A DNA stretch of 7,214 nt, from positions 1-7,214 of the forward strand of contig DSBF01000563.1 of NCBI GenBank assembly GCA_011049495.1. Reading direction: 5' to 3'. Of this stretch, positions 1-6,824 are shown piece after piece. The stretch comes from Ignavibacteria bacterium (GTDB taxonomy: Bacteria > Bacteroidota > Ignavibacteria > Ignavibacteriales > Melioribacteraceae). A program made the position numbers and the translations under genes. The notes beneath the pieces are model-generated. The model had not been told where the DNA came from. It was given only the letters and a program-made list of their open reading frames with translations, and did not search any database. The first letter of the stretch is position 1; every line of letters begins with the position of its first letter.

Positions 1-194
1 CGCTACACGAGGCAGTTCAGAAACTTCATTGCTCGAAAAAAATATTTTTGTTGAAGTTAAATAAGGCAATAACCTCAAATTTTATTTCCGTGTAAAAACA
101 ACTCAATGTATTATTTAAATGATTAATTATCATTCAGTTTTATACCAACACATTAGTAATTCAGCAGATGCTTAATAAAAAACCTCATTTAATG
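1..194. other. AT-rich intergenic stretch, possibly with the 3' end of an upstream gene
   Basis: No complete gene is visible before the regulator at 314. Two plus-strand frames are open from the left edge. One covers nucleotides 2-64 and ends ...KNIFVEVK then TAA. The other covers 3-95 and ends ...ITSNFISV then TAA. Either could be the tail of a gene lying outside the window, but 20 to 30 codons are too few to choose between them or name a product. The rest is AT-rich. It holds one small dyad at 118-134, with arms AATGAT and ATCATT around a 5-nt loop. No GC-rich terminator hairpin is seen. Confidence 0.4.
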
Positions 195-221
195 TGAAAA
201 ATCAATTTTATTAATTTTTCA
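195..221. promoter_or_regulatory. 27-bp near-perfect inverted repeat just upstream of the rrf2 promoter
   Basis: The arms TGAAAAAT (195-202) and ATTTTTCA (214-221) are exact reverse complements. Inside them, after one mismatched position, AAT (204-206) pairs with ATT (210-212) around a TTT centre. In total 11 of 12 arm positions match. The repeat ends 6 bp before the predicted -35 box, a usual place for a regulator site. The sequence is nearly all A and T, so chance symmetry is a real possibility. It lacks the GC-rich stem of an intrinsic terminator. Confidence 0.35.
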
Positions 222-227
222 TAAATC

Positions 228-256
228 TTGACAAAAAGTTCTCTTTTACTTAATTT
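228..256 (+). promoter_or_regulatory. Predicted promoter of the Rrf2-type regulator gene
   Basis: A perfect TTGACA lies at 228-233. A 17-bp spacer leads to TAATTT at 251-256, which matches only three positions of TATAAT. Transcription would then begin near 263 and leave a leader of about 50 nt before the ATG at 314. The -35 box is strong and the -10 box is weak. A weak -10 is common where an activator or repressor controls the promoter. The -10 falls inside the inverted repeat at 249-264. Confidence 0.5.
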
Positions 257-264
257 TAATTAAG
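249..264. promoter_or_regulatory. Candidate operator: 7-bp perfect inverted repeat over the -10 region
   Basis: CTTAATT (249-255) and AATTAAG (258-264) are exact reverse complements separated by TT. The dyad covers the predicted -10 box and start point of the regulator gene. A dimeric winged-helix protein bound there would block RNA polymerase. Many Rrf2 proteins (IscR, NsrR, CymR) repress their own genes, so autoregulation is a reasonable inference. The sequence does not match a consensus site I can recall, and AT-richness raises the chance of accidental symmetry. Confidence 0.4.
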
Positions 265-313
265 ATATTAGACTCCCAATTACAATATTTTATTAACACA
301 AAAGGGGCAAAGA

Positions 314-742
314 ATGATCTATACAAAAACTGGAGAGTACGCTATTCGTGCAATTTTGTTTCTAGCAAGACAACCAAAAGAATCATTAATCATGTCTTCG
401 GAAATTGCAAAAAGTGAAGAAATTCCTGCTCACTATCTCGCAAAGATTTTGCAAAGAATGGCAAAATACGGATATGTTGACTCCTTCAAAGGAAGGGGCG
501 GTGGTTTTAAGATTACTGAACTTGCAAAGAAAAGTTCAATTCTTGAAATTGTTGAAAGAGTTGAAGGTCCCGTTATTAATTTGAAATGTGTTACCGGTTT
601 AAAAGAATGTTCTGATGAAAATCCTTGTCCGTTACACGAAGAATGGGCAGAATTAAGAAATAGAATTTATAATTTGATATCAAGCAAATCGGTACAGGAA
701 GTAGCTGAAAAATATTCGGAAACACTAAAACGAAATAAGTGA
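314..742 (+). CDS. Rrf2/IscR-family transcriptional regulator with likely Fe-S cluster ligands
   Basis: This is a 142-residue DNA-binding protein of the Rrf2 family, near the usual family length. It opens with the typical MIYTKTGEYAIRAILFLA helix. A winged helix-turn-helix follows at about residues 26-70, with recognition helix around HYLAKILQRM and wing GRGGGF (60-65). A cysteine segment contains C92, C99 and C105, followed by H108. In E. coli IscR the [2Fe-2S] ligands are C92, C98, C104 and H107, so all four are conserved here with one extra residue between the first two cysteines. This suggests a cytoplasmic sensor of iron-sulfur status, nitric oxide or redox state; the exact signal cannot be read from sequence. 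The ATG has a plausible Shine-Dalgarno, AGGGG at 303-307, 6 nt upstream. The gene appears monocistronic, because the next gene converges on it. No isc or suf genes are nearby to indicate targets. Confidence 0.94.
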   Translation: MIYTKTGEYAIRAILFLARQPKESLIMSSEIAKSEEIPAHYLAKILQRMAKYGYVDSFKGRGGGFKITELAKKSSILEIVERVEGPVINLKCVTGLKECSDENPCPLHEEWAELRNRIYNLISSKSVQEVAEKYSETLKRNK

Positions 743-765
743 TATAGTATTGAAATTAATCGGGG

Positions 766-820
766 CTGTTTTAGAAGTTAAGCTTACAGTGAAAATAGAA
801 CAGAGCTGAAACAGAATTTT
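766..820 (+). terminator. Weak candidate terminator in the convergent gap
   Basis: CTGTTTTAG (766-774) can pair with CTGAAACAG (806-814), giving nine pairs including one G-U, and is followed by AATTTT. The 31-nt loop is long and the T run is short, so this is a poor intrinsic terminator. It is nevertheless the best structure between the regulator and the converging unknown gene. A second long-range pairing, GGGCT (763-767) with AGCCC (840-844), competes with it and lies shortly before a run of five T. Confidence 0.25.
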
Positions 821-867
821 ACAACAATACTTTTAAGAGAGCCCTCAATTTTTATTAACCCAACCGG

Positions 868-1299
868 TTATCTTTTCTGATCATTGAGATATAACTTCAC
901 CCAACTTAAATCATCAATTAATTGATTCAAATTGTTCAAGCTTTCGTGTGTCATTGATAAATATTTTTCGGAAAAAATTTCTTTTATGAATGACGATGAG
1001 CCATCGAGAATTTCTTCTATAACCGATCTCATTTTTTTTATTGCTTCCGTATATTCAACTCTAATTTTATCAAAGTAATCGTCTTCAAAATTGTTGCTGC
1101 GGTCACGAATTATTTTTATTAGTCCTTGTGCATATTTAGCAGAGAATGCAAGGTCATCTAACAAGTAGAATTTATCTTCCTTAAAAAATAATTCTGATAA
1201 CCGGGTTAAGTCTTCAGCATTTTTTAATCTACTATTCGAAAATTCGTCTACTTTTATGATAAACTCTTCGGCTAGTGATTTATATTTTTCTTTATCCAT
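868..1299 (-). CDS. Hypothetical helical protein linked to an O-methyltransferase
   Basis: I do not recognise the family of this 143-residue protein. It has no signal peptide, no membrane segment, no cysteines and no recognisable catalytic motif. It is rich in Glu, Asp, Lys, Leu and Ile in patterns that suggest amphipathic alpha-helices throughout, for example around residues 3-24, 43-67, 81-98 and 115-140. A small soluble helical bundle is likely. Its ATG lies 2 nt after the TAG stop of the methyltransferase, with no evident Shine-Dalgarno of its own. The two genes are therefore probably co-transcribed and perhaps translationally coupled. The tight spacing suggests a related role, such as a partner subunit, but that is inference. 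Codon use matches its neighbours, and it ends with TAA in the convergent gap facing the Rrf2 gene. Confidence 0.82.
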   Translation of the reverse strand: MDKEKYKSLAEEFIIKVDEFSNSRLKNAEDLTRLSELFFKEDKFYLLDDLAFSAKYAQGLIKIIRDRSNNFEDDYFDKIRVEYTEAIKKMRSVIEEILDGSSSFIKEIFSEKYLSMTHESLNNLNQLIDDLSWVKLYLNDQKR

Positions 1300-1301
1300 G
1301 A

Positions 1302-1949
1302 CTAATCTAATTTAATTCCTAAACCAATACCGTCGCCTATCGGGAGGATTGTAGTCTTCAATACCTTTTGTGAAATAAACAATTTATTAAACTTTCTAAT
1401 AGAATCAGCAGAGGTTTTATATTTTACCGGGACATTTTTTGAAGCTACGTATCCATGCCATAAGAGATTATCAACAAACATCACTCCCCTTTTATTTAAG
1501 AGCAGTAAAGAATAATAGAACAATTTTTCGTAATCTTCTTTATCGGCATCAATAAAAATAAAATCATATTTATCTATCATTATTGGGAGTAATTTCAACG
1601 CATCACCTTCTATGATATTAATTTTATCTTTATTCCCGGATCGTGAAATAAATTCTTGAGCTATTTTAATATTATCCTTGCTTAGTTCAATAGTATCCAA
1701 TATTCCTTTCCCACGCAGCGTTTTTGCTATTCTTATTGATGAATAACCTATTGCCATACCTATTTCCAAAACTCTTTTTGGTCGATGAATCAATATAGTT
1801 TGTTCGAGAAAATCAGCAGCTGCTTTACTTAAAATCGGAATTTGCTTCTCATAAGCAAACTCTTCCATTTCTTTTAACAGAGGTTCGGATTCGGATTGAA
1901 TCGAATCAAGATATTTTTGTTGTGCTGAGTAAAGTATTTTTTTTGTCAT
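1302..1949 (-). CDS. SAM-dependent O-methyltransferase, COMT/TrmR type (Methyltransf_3)
   Basis: This 215-residue class I methyltransferase resembles catechol and caffeoyl-CoA O-methyltransferases and bacterial TrmR (YrrM), which is almost the same length. SAM-binding motif I is VLEIGMAIGYS at residues 60-70. E88 sits where the ribose-binding acidic residue is expected, and the EGDA motif is at 114-117. FIDADK (132-137) and VDN (159-161) supply D134, D160 and N161, the usual divalent-metal ligands that orient the acceptor hydroxyl. The N-terminal helical part (about 1-50) and the DNLLWHGYV segment also fit the family. B. subtilis TrmR methylates 5-hydroxyuridine at tRNA position 34, and that is the likeliest role, but family members also act on small phenols, so no symbol is given. 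The protein is cytoplasmic, with no signal peptide. The ATG at 1949 has no clear Shine-Dalgarno. The gene lies 100 bp after the protease gene and 2 nt before the unknown gene. Confidence 0.93.
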   Translation of the reverse strand: MTKKILYSAQQKYLDSIQSESEPLLKEMEEFAYEKQIPILSKAAADFLEQTILIHRPKRVLEIGMAIGYSSIRIAKTLRGKGILDTIELSKDNIKIAQEFISRSGNKDKINIIEGDALKLLPIMIDKYDFIFIDADKEDYEKLFYYSLLLLNKRGVMFVDNLLWHGYVASKNVPVKYKTSADSIRKFNKLFISQKVLKTTILPIGDGIGLGIKLD

Positions 1950-1958
1950 TTACTATTA

Positions 1959-1970
1959 CGACATTTGTCG
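1959..1970. repeat. Short perfect palindrome, copy 1 of a repeated 12-mer
   Basis: CGACA and TGTCG form a perfect 5-bp dyad around TT, 10 bp upstream of the methyltransferase start. The identical 12-mer occurs at 7186-7197 in another intergenic region. In the mRNA it would be a small hairpin just before the start codon. It could affect translation or simply be a fragment of a dispersed repeat. Confidence 0.45.
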
Positions 1971-2010
1971 CCTGGTAATTTAGTCCTAAGACCCGAATCT
2001 CATGAATTTC

Positions 2011-2049
2011 AATTCAAGTTAATTCGTGTCAATTCGTGAAATTAGTGTC
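2011..2049. repeat. Degenerate ~10-bp tandem repeat next to the protease stop codon
   Basis: Four related units run head to tail: AATTCAAGTT (2011-2020), AATTCGTGTC (2021-2030), AATTCGTGA (2031-2039) and AATTAGTGTC (2040-2049). A weaker fifth unit may precede them. The array ends exactly at the stop codon of the protease gene (2050-2052). It is non-coding. No transposase is nearby and no function is evident. Confidence 0.6.
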
Positions 2050-4017
2050 TTATTTTAAAAGCATCATCTTTTTTGACAAAACTTGTCCATTCATTTTCAC
2101 GGAATACAAATAAGGACCGGTTGCAACATTCTGTCCTGAATTATCAGTACCATCCCAAGAAAGTCTTGTTATACCTTTTGCAACTACACCATTAAATAAT
2201 TCTTTTACTTGTTGACCAAGTATGTTATAAATAATTACCTGTGCATAATCACTTTTAGGAGATTCGAATTCAATTCTAGTTTGTGAGTTAAACGGGTTTG
2301 GATAATTTTGATAAAGCAAAAATGTATTGGTTAACGGTTCATGTTCTTCGCGGTGACTAATCTGCGATAGAATAAAAGTATAGTTCTTATCCTGTGGTTC
2401 TCTAATTAGCTGATTACCGGTATTTCGAAATGTATAATAAAAATTAATCGTATCCCCGGTAACAAAATAATCTGGTACATCAAAAGTATAATAACCGCTG
2501 CTGCTTTGTTCAAAATTGAAAAACTGCCAATCGTCATTTGCTTTCTTATAATAAATGCCAAATTCTTCGTTGAAAAAAATATCCTCGTCTAAAAACATTT
2601 TATTAACACGGTATTGATTTGAATCATACTGCCAGATGTTCGGAGTATTTAATGCACGCAAAATCGACATCATTCCATAACCTACATCGTTATTGGGAGT
2701 TTCATAATTATCACCCGATTGTAATACTATACTTCTTACCTGCTCATTTGTTAAATATGGATATGCAGAGAGTAATTGAGCAATCATTCCTGCAACCATT
2801 GGCGCAGCGAATGATGTACCCGAACCAAAATTACTAAATCCTCCTGCTGATTCGGCATGGTAAATTCTTGTACCTGTTGCAGTGACTTCCGGTTTAATTC
2901 TTCCATCTGCAGTCGGACCTCTGCTGCTTGAAGAATTCAATTGACCGTTCAAATCAATATTACCGACTGCAATAACACCAAATGCATCGGCTGGAGAGAT
3001 AATGTGTCTCCAACTGCTCAAACCTTCATTACCAGCTGCATTAACGGTAACAACTCCCATCTCATAAGCATAATTATAAGCTTGTGCCACTACAGTTGTT
3101 TGACCATTCATATCTTGATAAGTGTAAGAACCTTCACCGGGATCAAAAAGAGAGTAACCGAGAGATGCTGTAATAACATCAACACCCATCATTTCAAAAT
3201 CTTCGACAGCTTTTGCAAAATTATCTTCTTCAATTCTTTTCTCAGTTGCTATATCTTCGGTTTTTGCAAGAAAAAATGAAGCACCGTAACAAGGTCCTAT
3301 TAACTCCCCTTCCGTAAATCCGGCTGCAATAGAAAAAACTGCAGTCCCATGCATATCTTGACCGGGTGCATCACCCGGTTGATTTGAAGTTACATCATCA
3401 TCTCGAACATAATCATATTCATATAAGATATCTAAATTTTTTAAAGCCGGATGTACTTTCCAATTAAAACCTGAATCTAAAAATCCAATTATAACATCTT
3501 GCCCGTTAAAACCGGCATCATGTGCAATAGGAATATCGTGCATTTCGTTTTGAGCCAGCGATCGTCCGTAATCCAAAGTATATTTTTGTGATTGTACGGA
3601 TTGTACATGATTAGTTTTTATCTGCTCAACTTTGTTTGCCGGGAATGATTTAACTTTTTCTATGTTCTTGATGAAACTCAAACCGGCAATATCATCTCTT
3701 TCGAATTCGTTTAAGTAAGCCGAAACAGCATTGAACCATTTGAGCTCTTTCTCAATTTTTATTCCGCGATTTTCTAATTCTATCAAATATCTTTCATTTA
3801 AAGGAAGATCAATGTACCGGATGTAATTTTCGCCGAGTACTTTTTTTCTTCGCTCGATTGCTTTTTGTGTAAGCTGAACTTGAGATTTGAAAAGAATTTT
3901 TTCCTGTGAATTGAAGTTTTCTTCGGTAATTCCTTTATCAGTAAAAAAGATAAAATATTTTTCTTGAGCGGTTAGGTTCAAACCTATTGATAGAATGATA
4001 ATTATTAGTAATATCAT
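2050..4017 (-). CDS. Secreted subtilisin-like S8 serine protease with a type IX sorting domain
   Basis: This 655-residue exported endopeptidase has three parts. Residues 1-18 form a hydrophobic Sec signal peptide ending near LTAQ. Residues about 20-135 form a pro-region of the kind seen in Bacteroidota S8 proteases, with KYFIFFTDKG and the LTQKAIERR segment. The subtilase domain spans about 150-460. The triad is D181 (FLDSG), H223 (DMHGTAV) and S402 (GTSFAAP), with oxyanion residue N330 (AAGNEG), so it should be active. A beta-rich linker follows. A C-terminal Por/TIGR04183-type domain (about 565-655) starts at YQNYPNPFN and contains the NILGQQVKEL and YLYSVKMNG strands; it targets the protein to type IX secretion for release or surface attachment. 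Likely roles are nutrient proteolysis or processing of surface proteins. The start is the only ATG available after an upstream in-frame stop. The signal peptide has no positive residue before its core, which is unusual. lepB lies 66 bp upstream. Confidence 0.96.
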   Translation of the reverse strand: MILLIIIILSIGLNLTAQEKYFIFFTDKGITEENFNSQEKILFKSQVQLTQKAIERRKKVLGENYIRYIDLPLNERYLIELENRGIKIEKELKWFNAVSAYLNEFERDDIAGLSFIKNIEKVKSFPANKVEQIKTNHVQSVQSQKYTLDYGRSLAQNEMHDIPIAHDAGFNGQDVIIGFLDSGFNWKVHPALKNLDILYEYDYVRDDDVTSNQPGDAPGQDMHGTAVFSIAAGFTEGELIGPCYGASFFLAKTEDIATEKRIEEDNFAKAVEDFEMMGVDVITASLGYSLFDPGEGSYTYQDMNGQTTVVAQAYNYAYEMGVVTVNAAGNEGLSSWRHIISPADAFGVIAVGNIDLNGQLNSSSSRGPTADGRIKPEVTATGTRIYHAESAGGFSNFGSGTSFAAPMVAGMIAQLLSAYPYLTNEQVRSIVLQSGDNYETPNNDVGYGMMSILRALNTPNIWQYDSNQYRVNKMFLDEDIFFNEEFGIYYKKANDDWQFFNFEQSSSGYYTFDVPDYFVTGDTINFYYTFRNTGNQLIREPQDKNYTFILSQISHREEHEPLTNTFLLYQNYPNPFNSQTRIEFESPKSDYAQVIIYNILGQQVKELFNGVVAKGITRLSWDGTDNSGQNVATGPYLYSVKMNGQVLSKKMMLLK

Positions 4018-4083
4018 TTTATTAATTTTCGGTTGTTTTAATTTTGAAAAATTATCAGAAATTCAATATCGAGTAAACCACAT

Positions 4084-4962
4084 TTATTTAATTATGGTTC
4101 CTATTCTGCTCCATCTTATTGAATTCCATAATTTAGTAATATCGGTAATCTCATCATTATGATTTACAGACCAGTAAATAAAAAACGGTTTGCCGATTAT
4201 ATTTTGTTCGGGTACAAATCCCCAGAACCTGCTGTCAAAACTTTCATCACGATTATCACCTAAGAAAAAGTAATAATTATTTTTAAATGTATACGTGATA
4301 AGTTCTTCTCGGTCAAAATATAATTTGTTCGATTCGGTATAGATCATTCTTCCGGGATTTTCATACTTGATTAAATCTATCCATCTATTAAAATTCCTCG
4401 GAGAAAGATTAATTGATAAACCCTTACTCGGAATCAATATCGGACCGTAATTATCTTCATTCCATTCGGAATCATTCGGGAAAATAAATTTATTCGGTAC
4501 ACCAAGATATTTTGATTTTGTGCGTGAGAAATGCAGAGTTGAAGGTGAGGGCAATTCATGACCGTTGATATATACTATTCTGTTAATAATACTTAACGTA
4601 TCCCCCGGTAAGGCAATGCATCTTTTTATATAATTTGATTTACCGTTTGGAAAATCGGTTTTCAAAATATCGGGGAAATCGAAAATGAGAACATCGTTTC
4701 TTTCAATATTAGAAATCATTGGAAATTTTATTGAAGGAATTTTAATATCGGTAAAAGGTAAATATCCCGGTGTGCGCGGTCCGTAAGTAAATTTATTAAC
4801 AATTACATAATCACCCGCAGATAAAGTTGTCTCCATTGAAGAAGTCGGAATGCGGTATGCTTCGGCTATGAAAACTTTTGATCCGAATGCAAGAAAAACC
4901 GCAAGAACCAGTAAAAGTAGAAAACGTTTTATCGAAAAGAATTTTTGTTTTTTAGTGGACAT
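4084..4962 (-). CDS. lepB: Signal peptidase I
   Basis: This 292-residue membrane serine protease removes signal peptides from Sec-exported proteins on the periplasmic side of the inner membrane. A lysine-rich N-terminus is followed by one transmembrane helix at about residues 14-32. The catalytic serine is S42 in IPTSSMETTL, and the general-base lysine is K113 in NYIKRCIALPGD. Box E, GDNRDESFDSRFWGFVP, lies at 235-251. About 120 residues separate the lysine from box E; this long insert, including the NEDNYGPILIP stretch, is typical of Bacteroidota enzymes. I chose the ATG at 4962, 16 bp after the lepA stop. An in-frame TTG at 4989 would add nine residues and overlap lepA by 11 bp, but ATG is preferred and gives the usual short basic N-terminus. 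It probably shares the lepA transcript. The protease encoded next is an obvious type of substrate. Confidence 0.95.
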   Translation of the reverse strand: MSTKKQKFFSIKRFLLLLVLAVFLAFGSKVFIAEAYRIPTSSMETTLSAGDYVIVNKFTYGPRTPGYLPFTDIKIPSIKFPMISNIERNDVLIFDFPDILKTDFPNGKSNYIKRCIALPGDTLSIINRIVYINGHELPSPSTLHFSRTKSKYLGVPNKFIFPNDSEWNEDNYGPILIPSKGLSINLSPRNFNRWIDLIKYENPGRMIYTESNKLYFDREELITYTFKNNYYFFLGDNRDESFDSRFWGFVPEQNIIGKPFFIYWSVNHNDEITDITKLWNSIRWSRIGTIIK

Positions 4963-4978
4963 AATTTTTGCTTGAAGG

Positions 4979-6772
4979 TCAATCTTCAATTTGAAGCACA
5001 GCCAGGAAAGCTTCTTGAGGAATTTCTACATTACCGACTTGCTTCATTCTTCTCTTACCTTCTTTCTGCTTCTCAAGTAATTTTCTCTTTCTTGTAATAT
5101 CGCCGCCGTAACATTTAGCCAATACATTCTTGCGAAGAGCTTTAACAGTAGTTCTTGAAATAACTTTTGCACCTATTGCAGCTTGAATAGCTATTTCAAA
5201 CATGTGCTGGGGTATCAACTCTTTTAATTTTGATGATACTTTCTTTCCCCACTCATACGATTTATTTCGATGAACAATAATAGAAAGAGCATCAACCTTC
5301 TCCCCGTTAAGGAGAATATCGAGTTTAACCAAATCCGATTCTTTGTAACCAATATATTCATAATCAAAAGAAGCATAACCGCGAGATAATGATTTCAACT
5401 TATCGAAGAAATCAAAAATTATTTCCGACAACGGAAACTCGAAATGAATATCGGCGCGAGTGGGATCAAGATAAGTTGTGTTTATGTAAGTACCACGTTT
5501 TTCCATACCAAGCTGCATAACCGTTCCTACATAGTCACTTGGACATACAATCTGTGCTTTTACATACGGCTCTTCAACTTTTTCAATATTTCCGGCTTCC
5601 GGCATTTCGGAAGGGTTATCGACTACAATTTTTTCTCCCTTCTTTGTATAAACTACATACTCAACGTTCGGTAATGTAGTAACAATCGACTGGTTGAATT
5701 CACGTTCCAATCTTTCCTGAACAATTTCCATGTGAAGCATTCCCAAAAATCCGCAGCGAAAACCGAAGCCCAATGCATTAGAAGTCTCAGGTGTATAAAT
5801 AAGTGAGGAATCGTTTAGTTGGAATTTATCGAGTGCATCACGCAAATCTTCAAAATCTTCGGAGTTAACAGGAAACAAGCCGCTATAAACCATCGGTTTA
5901 ATTTCTTTATAACCGGGCAATGGTTTTTCCGAACCCCCTTTTTGATGAGTTATTGTATCCCCGACTTTTGTATCGTGCACATCTTTAATCCCGGAAATAA
6001 TATAACCAACATCGCCGGCTTTTAATTCTTTAGTTCGAATTCTGCCTAACTTAAGTATTCCTATTTCCTCAGCTTCATAACGCTTATCGTGAGCAAAAAA
6101 TTTAATTGCATCTTTTTCTTTTATAGTACCATTGAAAACTCTAATGTATGCAACCGCACCTCTGTAAGCATCAAATACTGAATCAAATATTAAAGCTTGC
6201 AAAGGAGCAGCCTCATTTCCTTTTGGAGGAGGAATTTTCTTAACAATTGTTTCTAATATTTCCGGTATTCCAATTCTGTCCTTTGCACTTGCTAAAATTA
6301 TTTCAGATTCATCACAACCAATCAAATCTATAATTTGAGATTTGACCGTATCGGTCATAGCGCTTGGCAAATCAATTTTATTTATAACAGGAATGATTTC
6401 TAGTCCGGCTTCTATGGCAAGATAAAGATTACTGATGGTTTGAGCTTCCACGCCTTGTGCTGCATCAACAATTAACAAAGCACCTTCGCAAGCGGCAAGC
6501 GAACGTGAAACTTCGTAAGAAAAGTCTACGTGCCCCGGTGTGTCAATTAAATTAAGTGTATAAAGATTTCCGTCTACAGCTTTATACTTCATTTGGATAG
6601 CATGAGACTTGATAGTAATGCCTCTCTCGCGCTCCAAGTCCATGCTGTCTAATAATTGATCCCGCCGCTCACGCTGAGTAATCGTATCAGTGCTTTCAAG
6701 CAAACCATCGGCTAAAGTGGATTTACCGTGATCGATATGGGCTATTATGCAAAAATTTCTAATATGTTTCAT
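4979..6772 (-). CDS. lepA: Elongation factor 4 (LepA), ribosome-associated GTPase
   Basis: At 597 residues this is full length for LepA/EF4, a translational GTPase that binds ribosomes and is linked to translation initiation, ribosome assembly or back-translocation; its role in the cell is still debated. GTPase motifs in order are G1 AHIDHGKST (11-19), switch region RGITIKS (50-56), G3 DTPGHVDF (77-84), G4 NKID (131-134) and G5 SAK (162-164). EF-G-like domains II, III and V follow. The LepA-specific C-terminus is recognisable from CYGGDITRKRKLLEKQKEGK onward. No key residue is missing. The ATG at 6772 begins MKHIRNFCIIAHIDHGKST, as in other LepA proteins. There is no clear Shine-Dalgarno, but a good promoter lies close upstream. 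lepA followed by lepB is a widespread gene order in bacteria. Confidence 0.98.
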   Translation of the reverse strand: MKHIRNFCIIAHIDHGKSTLADGLLESTDTITQRERRDQLLDSMDLERERGITIKSHAIQMKYKAVDGNLYTLNLIDTPGHVDFSYEVSRSLAACEGALLIVDAAQGVEAQTISNLYLAIEAGLEIIPVINKIDLPSAMTDTVKSQIIDLIGCDESEIILASAKDRIGIPEILETIVKKIPPPKGNEAAPLQALIFDSVFDAYRGAVAYIRVFNGTIKEKDAIKFFAHDKRYEAEEIGILKLGRIRTKELKAGDVGYIISGIKDVHDTKVGDTITHQKGGSEKPLPGYKEIKPMVYSGLFPVNSEDFEDLRDALDKFQLNDSSLIYTPETSNALGFGFRCGFLGMLHMEIVQERLEREFNQSIVTTLPNVEYVVYTKKGEKIVVDNPSEMPEAGNIEKVEEPYVKAQIVCPSDYVGTVMQLGMEKRGTYINTTYLDPTRADIHFEFPLSEIIFDFFDKLKSLSRGYASFDYEYIGYKESDLVKLDILLNGEKVDALSIIVHRNKSYEWGKKVSSKLKELIPQHMFEIAIQAAIGAKVISRTTVKALRKNVLAKCYGGDITRKRKLLEKQKEGKRRMKQVGNVEIPQEAFLAVLQIED

Positions 6773-6795
6773 TTTTCACAGAAATAAAGATTTTA

Positions 6796-6824
6796 AATAT
6801 ATGAAGAGGGGTGTCTAATATCAA
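6796..6824 (-). promoter_or_regulatory. Predicted sigma70-type promoter of lepA
   Basis: On the minus strand, TTGATA (6824-6819) and TATATT (6801-6796) are separated by exactly 17 bp, and each box has five of six consensus bases. Transcription would start near 6789. That gives a leader of about 17 nt before the lepA ATG at 6772, too short for a riboswitch. This is the best promoter match in the window and probably drives at least lepA and lepB. Confidence 0.6.

Noticed and set aside
118..134. Fur-box-like dyad (AATGAT/ATCATT)
   Set aside because: Its spacing and length do not fit the 7-1-7 Fur consensus, and it is about 95 bp upstream of the nearest predicted -35 box.
856..870. TAACC/GGTTA hairpin at the end of the unknown gene as a terminator
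   Set aside because: The stem is only 5 bp, overlaps the stop codon, and is followed by an A-rich rather than a T-rich tract on the minus strand.
2027..2032. TTGACA on the minus strand as a -35 box for the methyltransferase gene
   Set aside because: It is part of the tandem repeat, and no acceptable -10 box lies 16-18 bp downstream.
1950..2049. CRISPR array or integron attachment site
   Set aside because: The repeats are about 10 bp with no spacers, there are no cas or integrase genes, and no attC-type core sites are visible.
2619..3279. Plus-strand open frames inside the protease gene (and similar ones inside lepA)
   Set aside because: They lie antisense to strongly supported coding sequences and show no domain features of their own.
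4963..4989. TTG start giving lepB nine extra residues and an 11-bp overlap with lepA
   Set aside because: An in-frame ATG at 4962 gives a normal basic N-terminus before the membrane helix, and the TTG has no supporting Shine-Dalgarno.
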